Source: Pseudoscleropodium purum (lineage: Eukaryota > Streptophyta > Bryopsida > Hypnales > Brachytheciaceae). From it: 64,000 nt of DNA. The number at the start of each line of letters is the position of its first letter. The stretch's first letter is position 1. The notes below the pieces were generated by a model. The model was given only the letters and a program-made list of their open reading frames with translations, ran no database searches and had not been told where the DNA came from. Shown here one piece after another: positions 10,497 to 23,189 of this stretch. The position numbers and the translations under genes were made by a program. The DNA lies in assembly GCA_963969395.1 (NCBI GenBank), contig OZ017797.1, positions 3,472,001-3,536,000 on the forward strand. The letters run 5' to 3'.

Positions 10497-13320
10497 TCAA
10501 AGGCCTCCAGAGACAACTTGCGCACCGACCTTCTCTGACTCTCCTTGAAGCTCCATGATCAGGTTCATGATGTCAGCAAATACTTGGTCTTTGGGGCGGT
10601 TCCCATCCACCTGTAAGAGAAATCCCCAATTAATTATTCTGTAACTCACCCTGTGATCAACCAAAGAGAATACAGCTATCCATACAGTTTTCAACCCTAA
10701 TTCGAAAAAATGACCAGAAAAGGCTTTATGACAGATTCCATCAATTTGTTGGGCTACTCTAGATTGAATCCTACATTTTAACTGAGACAGCGTCAGCACC
10801 CAACTTTGACACAAATAAAAGGATAACTCGATTGCCAAATAAAATCATCAAGTTCATGACAGCTGTTACCTGTGATTCCAAAGAACTGATACTAATCATG
10901 TGTAACATACAAAGCCACTTCCAACCGACTTATACTACTGCAGAAAGCTCATTGCCACAACAATCAAGCAGAAGCGCTACGGATCGAAGCTTACAACTTT
11001 TATCACGGACTTGTAAATGTCAATCACGGACTGTACGTTGGCAGCATGTGTCTGCAGACGAAGTTTCGCCTGCAAAGAAATGTTCGCACTGATATCTTCA
11101 GGCCTTGAGCTTGAAAAGCAAGTTGTTTAAAACAAAGCAGAAACACGTCTACTCCATCTGAGCAAACCTCACTCCCAAAACATTAGTAGAACCATGGCCA
11201 AAAATCCAGAAGCGAGAGAGAAACAGTGTCAGTTAATAATTAGTAAGCTCAAAGTTCACCTTCTCTTCCGTATCATCGTCTCGTTGTGTGAGGCGTGCAG
11301 CAATTTCTGGTGTTTCTGGAGGAGAATACATAAGGTGATAAATTTTCCCTGTGACGGGGTCATGCCTCCTTCCTACTACTCTCTGCACCAAAACCTCATC
11401 AGGCACCTGTACATGCAACACTCTTGTTAGTGAGGTGATAGGACTCTCGGAATTTATGCAAGATCCTTAAACATTTAACCCTTAAAGGACACATCAGCCC
11501 CAACGGGCTCCGCCACAGTATTTTGCAAGAATATGTCCTCTGATGTTCAAATCAGTAAATTAAAGAGAAGGTTATTCTAAAGATGTGGACAAAAGACACT
11601 AAATTCGAAACTCAGACTGGTTCCAAGAATTTAACTGGTGCCATTATTCATGCGTGAGGCAATGGGCTCCAGATTCAGTGCAAACCAGGGCAAACGACAA
11701 GTGGGAGCGACCAGAAAAGAAACACTATGAGAATTGATGAGACAACTGAGAGAGAAAACACTACGGGCGTCATTCAATTCTACTTCCGTTGATAGCACTT
11801 GCCTCAAGCAGGATAAAAATCTGCGGGCGTATGTTCAAAGTTTCCAGGGCCTCAGCTTGAGACAAGCTACGCGGGTAGCCGTCCAGGAGCCATCCGTTTG
11901 GTGCCTCGTAAAGCTTGTTCTTCACCATCTACACAATTGACAGACGTGTCACGACAGATAGCAAACAAGAGCAACAGCCTGGTGTTCTCTAAAAGCTGCA
12001 TTGCTGGCCTGTCGATCATAAACTCTGCCTCCAGCTCGTTGAAAGTGTTTACAACAGCTTCACATGTAACTACAACGACATTCAACATAAAAGGAGACCG
12101 AAGGGTTTGCAAGGCTCAGAGAAACTAATATAGAATCGTCAAATATGAGCAAGGTATCCTACCGTGACGACAATGTCATTTGGAACGAGTTGTCCTTTCT
12201 GCATGAACTCTTGTGCCCGTTTCCCAGACTCAGTCCCAGCCGCCACTTCTGCCCTCAAGAGATTACCTGTTGCTATATGGGCCAAGTTGTACTGCCAAAA
12301 TCAACAATCCGACCACTCCAATTACAGATGCTCCAATAATCTTCGAGTTCCGCTACCAAATTACTATAATAGAATATTCTGAGTACGATCGTACACCCTT
12401 TCAGTTACCGTCATCGATTGCTACACAAAGAACTTCACTGGAATGCAAGCATGTGCTGTCCTCCGGAATTCCAGACACAAAAGCAGGCAAGACTATCAAT
12501 CCACCCGGTCCACAAAAAAAGTGTAACGGTAAATAAAGTACCTGTTCCGCAATCAGTTCGCACTGTGTGCCTTTTCCGGATGCTGGGGCACCCGAGATCA
12601 TGACCCTCAACGGGGCCTCTCCACCCTGGGCTGCCCGTGCAGGCGAGCACTGCAAATGGGAAATGCAACAATCTTGTTGTCACACACTTGAAACGAAGGT
12701 GGAATTCATTCAGCAAAAAGAATTCGGGAGTAGTGCTCCAGGGAGAAAGGAGTACGTTCTATTGAGACATTGCACCAGAGGTGTACAATTCAAAACGTAG
12801 TGTACACTGAGACGCACTCGTCTCACATCTTCATTCCCAATACCAGAATTGACCAACCCCTACTACAATGTGACATTGTTGCGCAAGCACCCTAAGAAAA
12901 ATCCCAATGGCAATTGCGGCAGCCAGATATATTTGCCAAAAACAAACCAAGCAAACCAAAAAATCAGTGCTCCTGTTGAACCATTTGAAGAACTGGTATT
13001 GTCCTCTCAATGTGAGTAAAGGGAGATCTCTCTCATACCTTGGCCGCGTGCGATTTCCGGCTCTCAATCCACCCCCCGTCAGAGGAGCTCCCCAAGAACG
13101 AGTCGCGCCGTCGATTACCATGGAAATGAGTAACCCACGACTGCGACTGCGGCTGATGCGCAAGAAAAGGCGACCCTGAAACTGTGAGAGCACCAATGGA
13201 AGACGAAGACGAAGTGCAGGCAGGGGAAGACGATGAAGCCTGATATCGGACAACAGGGGGGGTGCAGGCAGCAGTCTGGCGACTACTCACAGGCGACACA
13301 GCACACCCGAGAGTCGTCAT
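10497..13320 (-). CDS. Chloroplast adenylate kinase (AMK2-like)
   Basis: Catalyses ATP + AMP = 2 ADP; the plant relatives act in the plastid stroma. Seven exons close in phase: 13320-13039, 12649-12542, 12291-12163, 11928-11803, 11406-11260, 11069-10995 and 10610-10497 (TGA), for 326 residues. The first exon (94 residues) is a Ser/Thr/Ala-rich head starting MTTLGCAVSPVSS, typical of a plastid transit peptide. Then come the P-loop GAPASGKGTQC (about 114-124), the AMP-binding region HIATGNLLRAEVAAGT, the core loop WLLDGYPRS, the LID VVGRRHDPVTGKIYHL with the following DDDTEEK, and the C-terminal helix with VVDGNRPKDQVF. The long LID is the bacterial/plastid long form. Two details differ from the usual text: TGN instead of TGD in the AMP-binding loop, and DGYPR instead of DGFPR. 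The intron after 11803 has a GC donor (GAG|gcaagt). The start is the ATG before TTLGCAV; the frame stays open further upstream with no better context. Confidence 0.93.
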
Positions 13321-14520
13321 GCTCCTCTCCTCAACTCTCCTCTCCACCCGCACAAACGCACCCACACTTTCAATCCACAAAGCTACCCAACAAACTTTCA
13401 ATCCACAATATTCCCCGCCCTAACAGACGGAAGAGGGAAGAGGACTCGGAGAACACGCCAGCGAATACGCACCCACTCAGGAGCAGGTTTTTATTGCATT
13501 TACTTTGGACATGGCTGAAAATGATCACTGCTGCAGTGCTGAATCTATTTTCATCTAACTAGTGGATGAATCATCCGAGAAGGGGATGTAATACTACTTA
13601 TTCATCCTAAGGACGTACGTTCATCCAAAATGAGCGGCAAATTCAAGAATATCAATCAGGACGTGAAGTTCAGTTCAAGGGCCTCAAAGTCGGAAATATT
13701 TAAAGAAACAGAGCCTGAGAACCAAACATCATTCCTCTGCCTGCTCAACCAAACACCATTGTTGGAGGCTTAGCTTCTTATCACCAAACAAAAATCTATC
13801 TCAAGTTTGCGTTGCTTAACACTTCCAAGATCTAGGCTCCAAGCACAATCCCAGTGACGTCCCGAGCTAGAAGGATGTGTACGTAAGGACTCAAACCAGC
13901 GATGAATCTCTTCAAGAGTGAACTCCGAAGAAGCACGGACGTCTTCCGAATGAGAATACAAAGGCGACTTATAGGTGTGACCTAAACAGAAGCTCTGAAA
14001 ACTTCATTCACACACGACAGCTAGCAAGGAGCACTTCCGTAACAAAATTACAGTCTAACATTACAAAGTTAGAGTAATCCACTACAGAGACCAATTGGTA
14101 TAACGTAAGAGTAGAAACGGTTGTAAACGCAAAAAACAAACCCAACGACTACAGAAATTCAATAGAATCGAAGAACTCTCTGATCTTATGATGACGTTGT
14201 AATGATGAGTAAATCTCCACAATAAACTTGGGGAAGAGATCGAAGAAATTGTCGTCACCACGTACAACAACTTAATTACAGAACAAAACAATGCTGGTAT
14301 GATCATAAAACCCTGGCGTCACGGGTTCAGATAGCAACAGCACTGAGCTCTGTTATAGCTCAAACTAATACGGGGCACGCCTCTGATTAAAATCCGCTCA
14401 GCTCAGAGAAACTTTCACCAGAGAAACGAGTCGACCACCATGGCCGACATTTCAAGCAAAATCCAGAATCACATACCTCGAATTTCGTCCCGCGCAATGA
14501 AAATGACTGGAAACATAAAA
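13321..14520. promoter_or_regulatory. Presumed upstream region of the adenylate kinase gene
   Basis: About 1.2 kb upstream of the adenylate kinase ATG. The first 120 bp are pyrimidine- and CTC-rich on the sense strand of the gene, as expected of a 5' leader. No coding motif is seen beyond it. A segment at about 13478-13636 is shared with the region upstream of the TMEM115 gene (listed separately). Confidence 0.4.
13478..13636. repeat. Upstream repeat with GGATGA / TCATCC boxes, copy 1
   Basis: Contains TGCATTTACTTTGGACATGG followed by several GGATGA/TCATCC hexamers in both orientations. A diverged copy lies at about 37398-37545. Both copies lie upstream of a minus-strand gene: about 160-320 bp from the adenylate kinase ATG and about 500-650 bp from the TMEM115 ATG. 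It may be a small transposable element or a shared promoter module; the sequence does not decide. Confidence 0.45.
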
Positions 14521-14529
14521 TCAAACCAA

Positions 14530-14750
14530 ACGGCCGAGTAATGAACGCGGTACACGGGAGCGGCCCAGGATCGTTTCTTCCTCTATTGGAACATCCGATG
14601 CAGACTGGGGGAGCATATGGGAGCGGACGGGAGCGGCCGCCTGGACGTCACCGGCGTCAAATGGACGGGGCTGCGGCCGGCACGGGCGGGTGGATGAGCA
14701 CCCGGCGGTTACCGGTACATTAGTGAGAGGGCCCACGTGGCAAGACCAAC
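14530..14750. other. Small GC-rich island without a gene
   Basis: A sharply GC- and CpG-rich block (GCGGCCGC, CTGCGGCCGGCACGGGCGGG, CCCGGCGGTTACCGG) in AT-rich surroundings, ending with a G-box core CACGTGG near 14733. Short open frames on both strands show no motif. It could be a promoter island, an untranslated first exon or a remnant; I cannot tell which. Confidence 0.4.
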
Positions 14751-14862
14751 TACTATAGAGATTTTATTTTTCAATTTTTAAAGTTGATCGATTTAAGCCT
14801 GTAACGGGAAGGACGAGCCTATTACCACTCCTTTCAAGCCTCCATAAAAACATGATTGTAGT

Positions 14863-14938
14863 TATTAGGCACTCAAGGTGTATAGTCATTTCTCTGTTTG
14901 TATTAGGCACTCAAGGTGTATAGTCATTTCTCTGTTTG
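14863..14938. repeat. Perfect 38-bp tandem duplication
   Basis: A 38-bp unit beginning TATTAGGCACTCAAGGTGTA occurs twice head to tail (14863-14900 and 14901-14938) with no differences visible, so the duplication is recent. Confidence 0.95.
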
Positions 14939-15212
14939 CTGTCGTTGTGAACTGACCCCTTCTCGTCCCCCAGGGAAAATACTAAAATTTTTTATTTGCA
15001 ACGCATGATAAAATTTGCAAATTGTGAATTCATACTTCCAATCAGAGGCCCCAAATTAGTCAAGAAGGATATATGCACAATATAGGGGGACTTTTTTTTC
15101 ATATTTATATCCCTGGAATGACTTTGGAGGGACAAGCGAGGGGGCTAATTCACCCCAACCTCAACAATAGGGTATGAATGAAGTAAATTTTAATTTATTT
15201 TTGAGAGATGAA

Positions 15213-15215
<3 letters not shown>

Positions 15216-15259
<44 letters not shown>
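15216..15259. repeat. (AT)n microsatellite
   Basis: An uninterrupted AT dinucleotide run of about 44 bp in intergenic AT-rich DNA. Confidence 0.97.
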
Positions 15260-15261
<2 letters not shown>

Positions 15262-16059
15262 CAAGTTGTAAAATTTTCAAATTTTTGGGGGATAATTTGA
15301 AATTAGTATGAATTTCTTAAGGAAAAAATGAAGAAAATTCATATCGAATACAATAAATATTCAAAAAATATGAAGTTTCTCTCATAGATGTATATAATAG
15401 TGTAGAACATCATGGTGTAAGCCAAAGTTATTGAGTCACTCTAAAATTAGAAAATCAACAAACCATGGTTATAGGTTCAAAGTTCATATTGCTATAAAAC
15501 ATAGAAATTTACAAATTTTTCAAAATTTCCAATTGGAGTAGAAACTAAATTTCATAAGCTTTATTTCATCAGTTGACCTCAAATCCCCAAAACATCATTT
15601 TTAGGGCTCAAATTTGCATCAAGATAAAAGAGTAAGAAATAGCCAAAATACACTACAAGGGTGATCTATGGATTGAGCATCTTCTTCAAAACATTCTAGA
15701 GCAACCAATCTACCTGCCTTCCTCTAAATGAAATGGTGTGGAATATTCTACACCCACAATAGAGCTCAATTACACTCATCAATTTTTGTCAAAGGACTAG
15801 AGTACACTAAATTGGGTGTCTAAAGGCACCTACACTTTGAAACATTAGAAGAGTTTTCATGGGTCCAAAAGCCTGTTTCGAGCATGTTTCCCTACAACTG
15901 TTCCCCGCAGCGAGGGGAACGGCTCGTTGTCAGAAAAATAAAATTTCATAAAAAAATTTTAAAAATAAAAATAAAAAAATAAAAAAATTAGTCTCCAAAT
16001 GCAAAAAAAAAAATTTAAGTAAAAAAAAAATTGGGTCAATGACGTGGTCTTGACCACGT

Positions 16060-16440
16060 CAGACCACTATACCCAAACTTTTTCCTACATTCGTAGGTTG
16101 TGATAACTCGCAAGCATCTAGAGGCCCCAAAAATCTTCTAATGTTTGTCTATAACTTTAGATTAGAGGCTTTAAATCTCAAACGAATATCTCCGGATAAA
16201 ACTTAACTTGATTTACCAAATTTTTTTAATTCAAAGTTGTTTGAGAAAAGTCATACTACTATGCCTAAATGACATCTGAAACTCTAGTTTTAACACAATT
16301 CCTACTTTTGACTTCACTATAAGTAATTGAGAAACTATAAATTTAAACTTATATATTCCACATGGGTTGTTCTAGCTCCTACCACACCATATGTATACGA
16401 AGAGCTTCTCTTGTATAATGAAAACTTAAGCTAAACTATT
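16060..16440 (+). repeat. Dispersed repeat B, copy 1
   Basis: Diverged match to 49020-49340 over about 350 bp. Shared runs include CTCAAACGAATATCTCCGGA (compare CTCAAATAAATTTTTGGAGA), CTTGATTTACCA/CTTGATTTCCCA, and a closing region with TTTTGACTTCACTATAAGTA/TTTTGACTTAACTATGAGTG. It has no coding capacity. Confidence 0.65.
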
Positions 16441-19439
16441 GATAGTAAATGGTTACAAAGTACATTGGTATAATACTCAATGGATCCGTTGTATTCTTGG
16501 CAAACCATCTATTTATACAATTATTTGTTATTTGTATATTTGGTCTAAGAATTAGTGTCGGTAGCGGGTTATAGGGTTAAAGTAGTGTAGCTTGAATTAT
16601 TGCTATAACTATAAAGCATGCATACTTCAGATTTAATCTAGAATTAAAGAAAAAAAATTGTATATTTGTATGTGTTTATTTGCCATAAAGAAAATTCTGC
16701 ATGAAAATTGTTGTATTTATAAAAATGTCTTAGAATACTCATCATCTTAGAATACATTTAATAACAAAAATCATGAAAAAATATCATGCATATAATAATT
16801 AGTTATTAAATCAACTATAAATTATTGAATGGTAATGATTAGAAAATAGATCATTGATTGAATAACAAAGTAAAAAGATAAAGACAAAGACAAAACTAAT
16901 GAACAATGTCATACTCTACAATGCAAAACAATAATACAAATATAGACTAAGATGTTGATATAAAAAGTATGAAAAAAGCAAAAAAAAAAGCTGATATAAA
17001 TTGTTTAGAATAATACTTTTGAATGCCAAAGCCAAATCTAAAGGACATAATAGTTTTATACACAATGCAAAATATGAAAGATATTAAAATTAAATAATTC
17101 AAAAGTTTAGAAAATATTTAAAAATATAGATAACAATAACTAAAATAAAAAATTTGGAAAAATAAAAGTATACATTGTCTAATCAAAGGTCTCCAATTAA
17201 AAAGTTAGTTGGTAGATGAGAGAAGGGTCAAAATTTAAAATAAAATAAAACATATAAATGAAATGTAAAATAAATAATGGAGAAATAAAGTAGAAATAAA
17301 TTTTTTATTTTTCCGCGGTCACAAGTTCTAGTTTTTACAAATATAATATTTGTAGTGACACTTATTTTGTACCCTCACCAATAAAAACTAATTATTGTCA
17401 TGTAACTTGTGAGCTTGACTTGAGTTATGATTGAAGCTAAATTCATTCATGAATTTTAAATTTTGAATAAAATTTTAATTATTAATCTAAGTTTATATAC
17501 TTTCATCTAAATGTGGCAATATCATCCTATTTTGAAAAAAATTGGGTGAAGTTTGATAATGCCACATGTAGAAGAAGAATAATGACCTATTTGGAAACTA
17601 TCCATTTAGTATAAAAAGTTTGTTCCAAGGAAGACAGTTAAGTAGGGAATTAAATGCTAATAGGTTCAATCTCTAAATCATTTAACAAAACTCTCAATTT
17701 AAATTACACATATTCCCCATATTGCATTGAAGACCCATTAAGCTTAAAATTGATATGATATTAATTTGCTTCATGAATAGATCAACTAGCTCATCATCTT
17801 GTAATATCCACCAACTTAGACACCACTCCTACATCTCATCCCACAAGCATTTGACTATTTCATCACTACTCATATAACACTTTATTACAAATGAAACAAA
17901 ATATACAACCAATTTGGATTAGGACTTTCATCTTGTAGTAGGTGGAAAAAAATGGAAAGCAACTTCCTAATAGGAATTAGCCATCACTTGCCAAACCACC
18001 CGACTAGCTATCCTTTCCTTCTCAAAAGAATTCCTTCAAATCCCATCACAATTTCTTTTGAGTTCATATTAACACCAAATTGGATTATCACGTCACTAAT
18101 AGTTAATTAGTACTTGACTATCAACTAAAACAATCAAAATGAGACAAAAAAGGACTCCAAATTGGAAACTAGCATTTTAAACAATCTACTAGCAAGTCTC
18201 CATCACAAAAAAAAACTTAGGAGCTAATAGGTTAGTTAAAAAAATTTATGAAAAAATTTAGTGATTTATTAGCTTCTATATGAATAAAGTGATTGCACTA
18301 CATTACAAAAAATTTCAGCCCTTGAGAGGTCTGCAAGTTTTGAACCTCCGGTGAAATTAAAGAGGAATTAAAACTATTTTTTATTTTGTTATTATTTGAT
18401 GAAAACATGTGATGTGGCACTACTTGTGCCATGGTAGCACCACATCAGGTTTTAATATAATTTTATCAAATTTTTTCTATACTTGCATTGCAAGGTGCCA
18501 AAAAACAAAACCTAGACGGCCTTCCCAAGGGTTCAAATTTTTCCTAATGGATGCAATACTATACATGTTAATTACACCGGTTTCATATTGCCCCATAGAA
18601 AAGACCAAACAAGACTTATGTGGATAAATACCATTAGTGATAGTTTATTATATTAGTTAAATATTCAATAATTAAAAAATACAATTGCAACTCTACATTT
18701 ATCACTCTCACTTTTAGATGTTACATTAGGATTATAAAACTCAACTAACTTCATCTCTTACCACTATGCCTTGTCATGTTTCTACCACTATTAGTTTGTT
18801 GCTTGTAATTGCTACAAAAGTGATGGCTATGCCTTGCTTTATTTTCTTTCATATCCATTTTTCAATCCTATAAATATGCAAATCATTTGTAGCACCTACA
18901 TTTAATATCATTTACTCTATCAATTTTTTTTATAATTTTTTTTTTCTAAATTTGTTTGGTATATGAAATTAACAAAATATTGGCAAATATTTTAAAAATT
19001 AAAATGAAAGAAAAAAAGATTAAATTAAATCATTTTCAAAAATATAAGTATTTTCTCAATAGCCCAATGGCTTTCTACAACCAATTTTCTAATTTTTAAT
19101 GAATATTAAAACTTGGTCTATCAATATCTTTTACCTCATAGGTCAAAATGTTGTAGACTTTCTATAGTGCACACAACCCTTGCACAGGTCTTTCTAATGG
19201 TACAAAGTATACCATAGTTGGCCTAATGATCACTAAGAACCCAACATCATTACAAGCAAAAAAGACAATCATTTATTTTAATAGCAATGACAATTGTATA
19301 CTATTGTAGTGAAATAATAGTCAAATTTTATTGGATTTATGATTCATTACAATCAAATTAAAAAAGATTCAACTAAGTATATATTATACTTACCTAGGTA
19401 AACATGTGTGTAAATCTTAGATTTTGTAAGAAATTGAGT

Positions 19440-19845
19440 TTGATTGAGTTTTGACTTTCCATTAAAGTAGAGGAACTTATTTTGGATAACTTAAGAATTT
19501 TAGCCTATATGATTTGGGAAAGTCGTGGAGAAATTGAGTTCATGGTATGCAAAAATAAGGATGAGGAAGAATAGAAAAAAAATTTCTCCGAGAATGAATA
19601 TTTTATTGAATTTAATGGTGGATTTTTCACTTGGACTCATTCTGGTTTCATAGACTCATCTATTTTGGTTTGCTTTGGCACTTCTCTCAAAGTCAAGGGG
19701 AAAGAAAGATGAGTGGACAAGAAGGAATAAATAGAGAACCTTTCTCAATAAATAGTGCATCGAATCGTTGTCCACTATAGGTTAGCCTACGAAGCAATTA
19801 TGGGGAGCCCATCCGAAATAGGTTCTTTTACTCTACTTTTAGTGA
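19440..19845 (+). repeat. Dispersed repeat D, copy 1
   Basis: Matches 51560-51920 in the same orientation and 54640-55000 plus 55010-55290 in reverse. Landmarks in order: GCAAAAATAAGG, TTTCATAGACTCA(CC/TC)TAT, a stretch with AAAGATGAGTGGACAAGAAG, and TAGGTTAGCCTACGAAGCAA. It abuts repeat A copy 1 directly. Confidence 0.7.
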
Positions 19846-20765
19846 TTAACCCCTACAAGTTGGAGACTATGTTTTCACCAAAAACGCTCAAAACTTGTCA
19901 TTTTTGATACAAGCATCAAATTTTAGATGAAAAACATTTTTGGACACATGTAACCGTGGGATCTTTTGGTGGAAAAAATTTCAGAATTTTCCACCGTGTA
20001 GATTGCAAGATATTAACGTTTGAAGTGACAAAAGTCATTTTTTTGACCTTGTGAAAATATGGGTAGTTGCACTTCACAAGGTCACATTTGTATGAAAAAA
20101 TGTCCAAAATGATGGTTATTCTTTGAATTCATTCTTCAAGTCAAGTGGATACATGCTTGAAAATTTTTAGATCATTTGGAATTGCACAACACATAAGAAA
20201 AAAATAGTAAGTAGAATGAAGTACAAAGTGATTCAAAACACTAAATTGTTAGGAATTTAATTATGGGATTGAAAAATTACAATCCTAATGGTGGTAATGT
20301 AGTAATAAACAATCTACATCATATCTTTTTATTTCTTTCAAAAAATATTAAAAGTTGAGTTAAATAAAGGACTCCAAAGTTTATTTTTGAGTAGGGAATC
20401 TATGACTACTCGCAAACTAGAGCACTTCATAATTTTCATCTCATAAATCAAAATGGAATGATTCAAAGCTTTCCATATATATATCAATCTAGAAAATCAA
20501 TTTCAAATTTTTATTTTTGAAAAAAGTGATTTTTAAGGAAATTTTTGGGCTACCTACCGAGCATTGAGAATTGCATATCATGCAATAACTTTTAAATCAT
20601 GTAGTCAAAAGTTATGAAAATTATTGGGCCTTAAAGCTACTCCTCAGGCACATGTTTTGTGAAAATTTCAGCAAAAAATAAAATAAAAACTCCATTCGTA
20701 GTGAGCTACCCAAAATTGCTATGTTGTCAAAAAACCATAATTTTGACCTTCAAGCATTAATTGTG
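19843..20765 (+). repeat. Repeat A, copy 1 (TTAACCCCTAAAGG-type inverted ends)
   Basis: Begins TTAACCCCTACAAGTT and ends with a reverse-complement-like end (GACCTTCAAGCATTAA), about 920 bp. Internal landmarks shared with other copies: GATTGCAAGATATTA, GTTGCACTTCACAAG, ATCATTTGGAATTG, CTAAATTGTTAG, CTATGTTGTCAAAAAA. No open frame of note. Confidence 0.75.
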
Positions 20766-23189
20766 TTTTTTGGTTCATTTTAAAAAATTCTACAAAAATA
20801 ATCATGAAATTGCTAATTTTGGATGAAACATATACAAATGTAAGTAGATAATGATTTTGTATTTAAGAGTGGATGTATATAAAAATATCTTGCTTCACAA
20901 AAATTTACAAGTAATTGTTGTTTTAGAACTTTCTTACAAATGAAAGAAAAAAAGGTTGGTCCAATCTCAATTCTATCATATGTAGGGTTATTTTCTTCTT
21001 CTTAAGGTTAAAATACCCCTTGATGTAAGTGTACTCTAAAGAAGTTGGTATCTTCATAAATTACCCTATAAACTTTGATGTGGCACTCCACTTGGCTAAC
21101 AAACTCTACCAATTTAGATGGCAATTCCAAAATCATAGCTAGATTAGTTGGCGCAAGTGCTATACACTAAGTACAATAACTACATCTATAATTATCCAAA
21201 ATTAACAAGGATTATGAACATGGTTCCTACTATTGAATTGTCTAAGTTTTGTATTGGGTCTTGCTAGGAATCAATAGATGTTTAACATGCTAAGAATGTA
21301 ATTTTGAAATACATTTGATATATTATTTTCAAATACTCACATTAGACATGTTGAGAATGTAATTTTCAAATACAAAATAAACAAACTATAAATTTTTCAA
21401 AGCTGGGGAAATAGATGTACTCAAAATTGATCCTAGGTTCTTATGAATACATTACATTTATCCAGGAATTATAGGGGGAATTTTAGGACCAAGTCACAAT
21501 TAGGTGAAGTTAGGCCCTATACAACTACTAACAATCCCCCCCCCCCCCCATAACAAAACTCTTCATTCTATTTTCACTAGCCAAATTTTTTTTAGCAAAT
21601 TTTTGCAAAATTCTTATTTTATTTTGGCATTGACTTCTTTAACCCCTAAAGGTTGTTGGGGTCTTGTAAATAGAAAAGTTGCTTAAAGAATGCAATTTAG
21701 AAATGCTCTTCAAATTCTATGCAAAAGAATATATTATAATGGTAGAGCCAAAGGATTTTTAGTAGCAAATAACTATGTATAGAATAAAGAATTTTATAAA
21801 AGAATTCACCATAATTTAGATCTTCAAATTATAATGAGTTGACCATGAAAATGAGAGAGTTGACTTTGACATGCAATTCCTATTCTACACAATATATCAT
21901 AATTAGGATGTTCAAAATTACTTGAAATAGTTTAGAATAAAAGCTATTGGTCAAATACAATATAACAACTTTACAATTCAAATTGAATCCCTACAAACAT
22001 ATAACTATGGGGAGATTGCAAGCCTTAGAAATTGAAAATTTCTTGTTCTTCATTTCTATTGTGCCAAATCTACTTGATTTTAGAAGACAAGTACTCAATT
22101 TTTAGGGTAATATAAGTATAGTAGGACTAATCATCTTCAAAGCACAAAAGAAATGAATGGGATGTTAAACCACACTTTGGGCTTCTTGAAAAACTTCAAT
22201 AACGAAGGCATACATTTGAATCAAAGGCTCCACATTACCAAGTATTAATTCCCTATCACTGCATACTTGTCTATATTATGTTGAACTTTGTATTAAAAAC
22301 CCCTCTAAAAGAATGGATAGAAAAGATTGTGAATAGAAAGTTATTGTACACAAAAATCTTCTATTGTCTTTTTAATCCTTAAAGGTCAAATTGGTGATTG
22401 TAGAAATCATCCCTTTTGTTATTGTGTGAATCATCTACTTTAACCCTTAATAGACTAAATCCATTGCAAAATAGTCAAACATCATATGTGAGATAAATTT
22501 TTCCTTTTAAATTGTGTTCAAATACCAATCTTACATTTTCTTTACATAATACTATGAATTGTCAATCATTATTAAAATTTTCACTTTGTTTCATGAAAAA
22601 TTGACAAAGTTATAATTTTTGTGGATAAAAGTGAAAATAAAATTGTAAATATAGCAAAAATAGTTCATAAAATTTCAAAAAGTACAAGTAGTAATGGAGA
22701 TTAGTGTAAAATTTCTTGATGTTTTTAGTTTTTTATACCTTAAATATCCCTAGCATCGACCTTCAAGTCAAATTTCACTTTGAAGCTAAATTTATCCTAT
22801 TATATAGCAAATATATAGAATCTTGATATCTTTCACCTATAAATAAGCATATTTTCTATTGAAATTGATTATTTGATAAAAAATTTTGATAAAAATTATC
22901 AAGTACTAATAATTTAAAAAATAAAAGGTGAAAATAAAATCATACCAATTCTAATACATATTAGAATAATCTATAAATTTTACCACAAATTAAGGTTTGA
23001 ATGAAAAATATAATTTTGCAATCTTCTTCTTTTAAACATTTTGAAAGAACAAAATTCAAATGAAAAACATACAATATAGCCAAAAATGGATTTTGACAAT
23101 GGGAGCTTGCAAAATTTGCAAAAATTCTTTGAATATTTCAATTTTTAAAATTCAAAATAATATAGAATTAAAACTTGTCAAGCTTCATT
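20766..23189. other. AT-rich spacer, no gene seen
   Basis: About 2.4 kb of A+T-rich DNA with a C14 run at 21536-21549 and isolated TTAACCCCTAAAGG-like motifs at about 21637 and 22370 that may be ends of decayed repeat A copies. No gene signal. Confidence 0.55.

Larger units (their letters stand above)
15000..19400. other. AT-rich spacer, no gene seen
   Basis: About 4.4 kb, strongly A+T, with many homopolymer runs. It contains two short perfect palindromes (GTTCCCCGCAGCGAGGGGAAC at about 15901-15921, shown here only by its arms GTTCCCC/GGGGAAC, and GACGTGGTC/GACCACGTC at 16040-16059) and repeat B at 16060-16440. No frame carries a recognisable domain. Confidence 0.6.

Noticed and set aside
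11470..11500. TTAACCCTTAAAGGACAC inside an adenylate kinase intron, like a repeat A end
   Set aside because: No internal repeat A landmarks follow on either side; a single 18-bp similarity is insufficient.
12831..13253. 140-codon minus-strand frame
   Set aside because: It is another frame across adenylate kinase exon 1 and the adjoining intron; the exon is in a different frame, defined by the transit peptide and P-loop exons.
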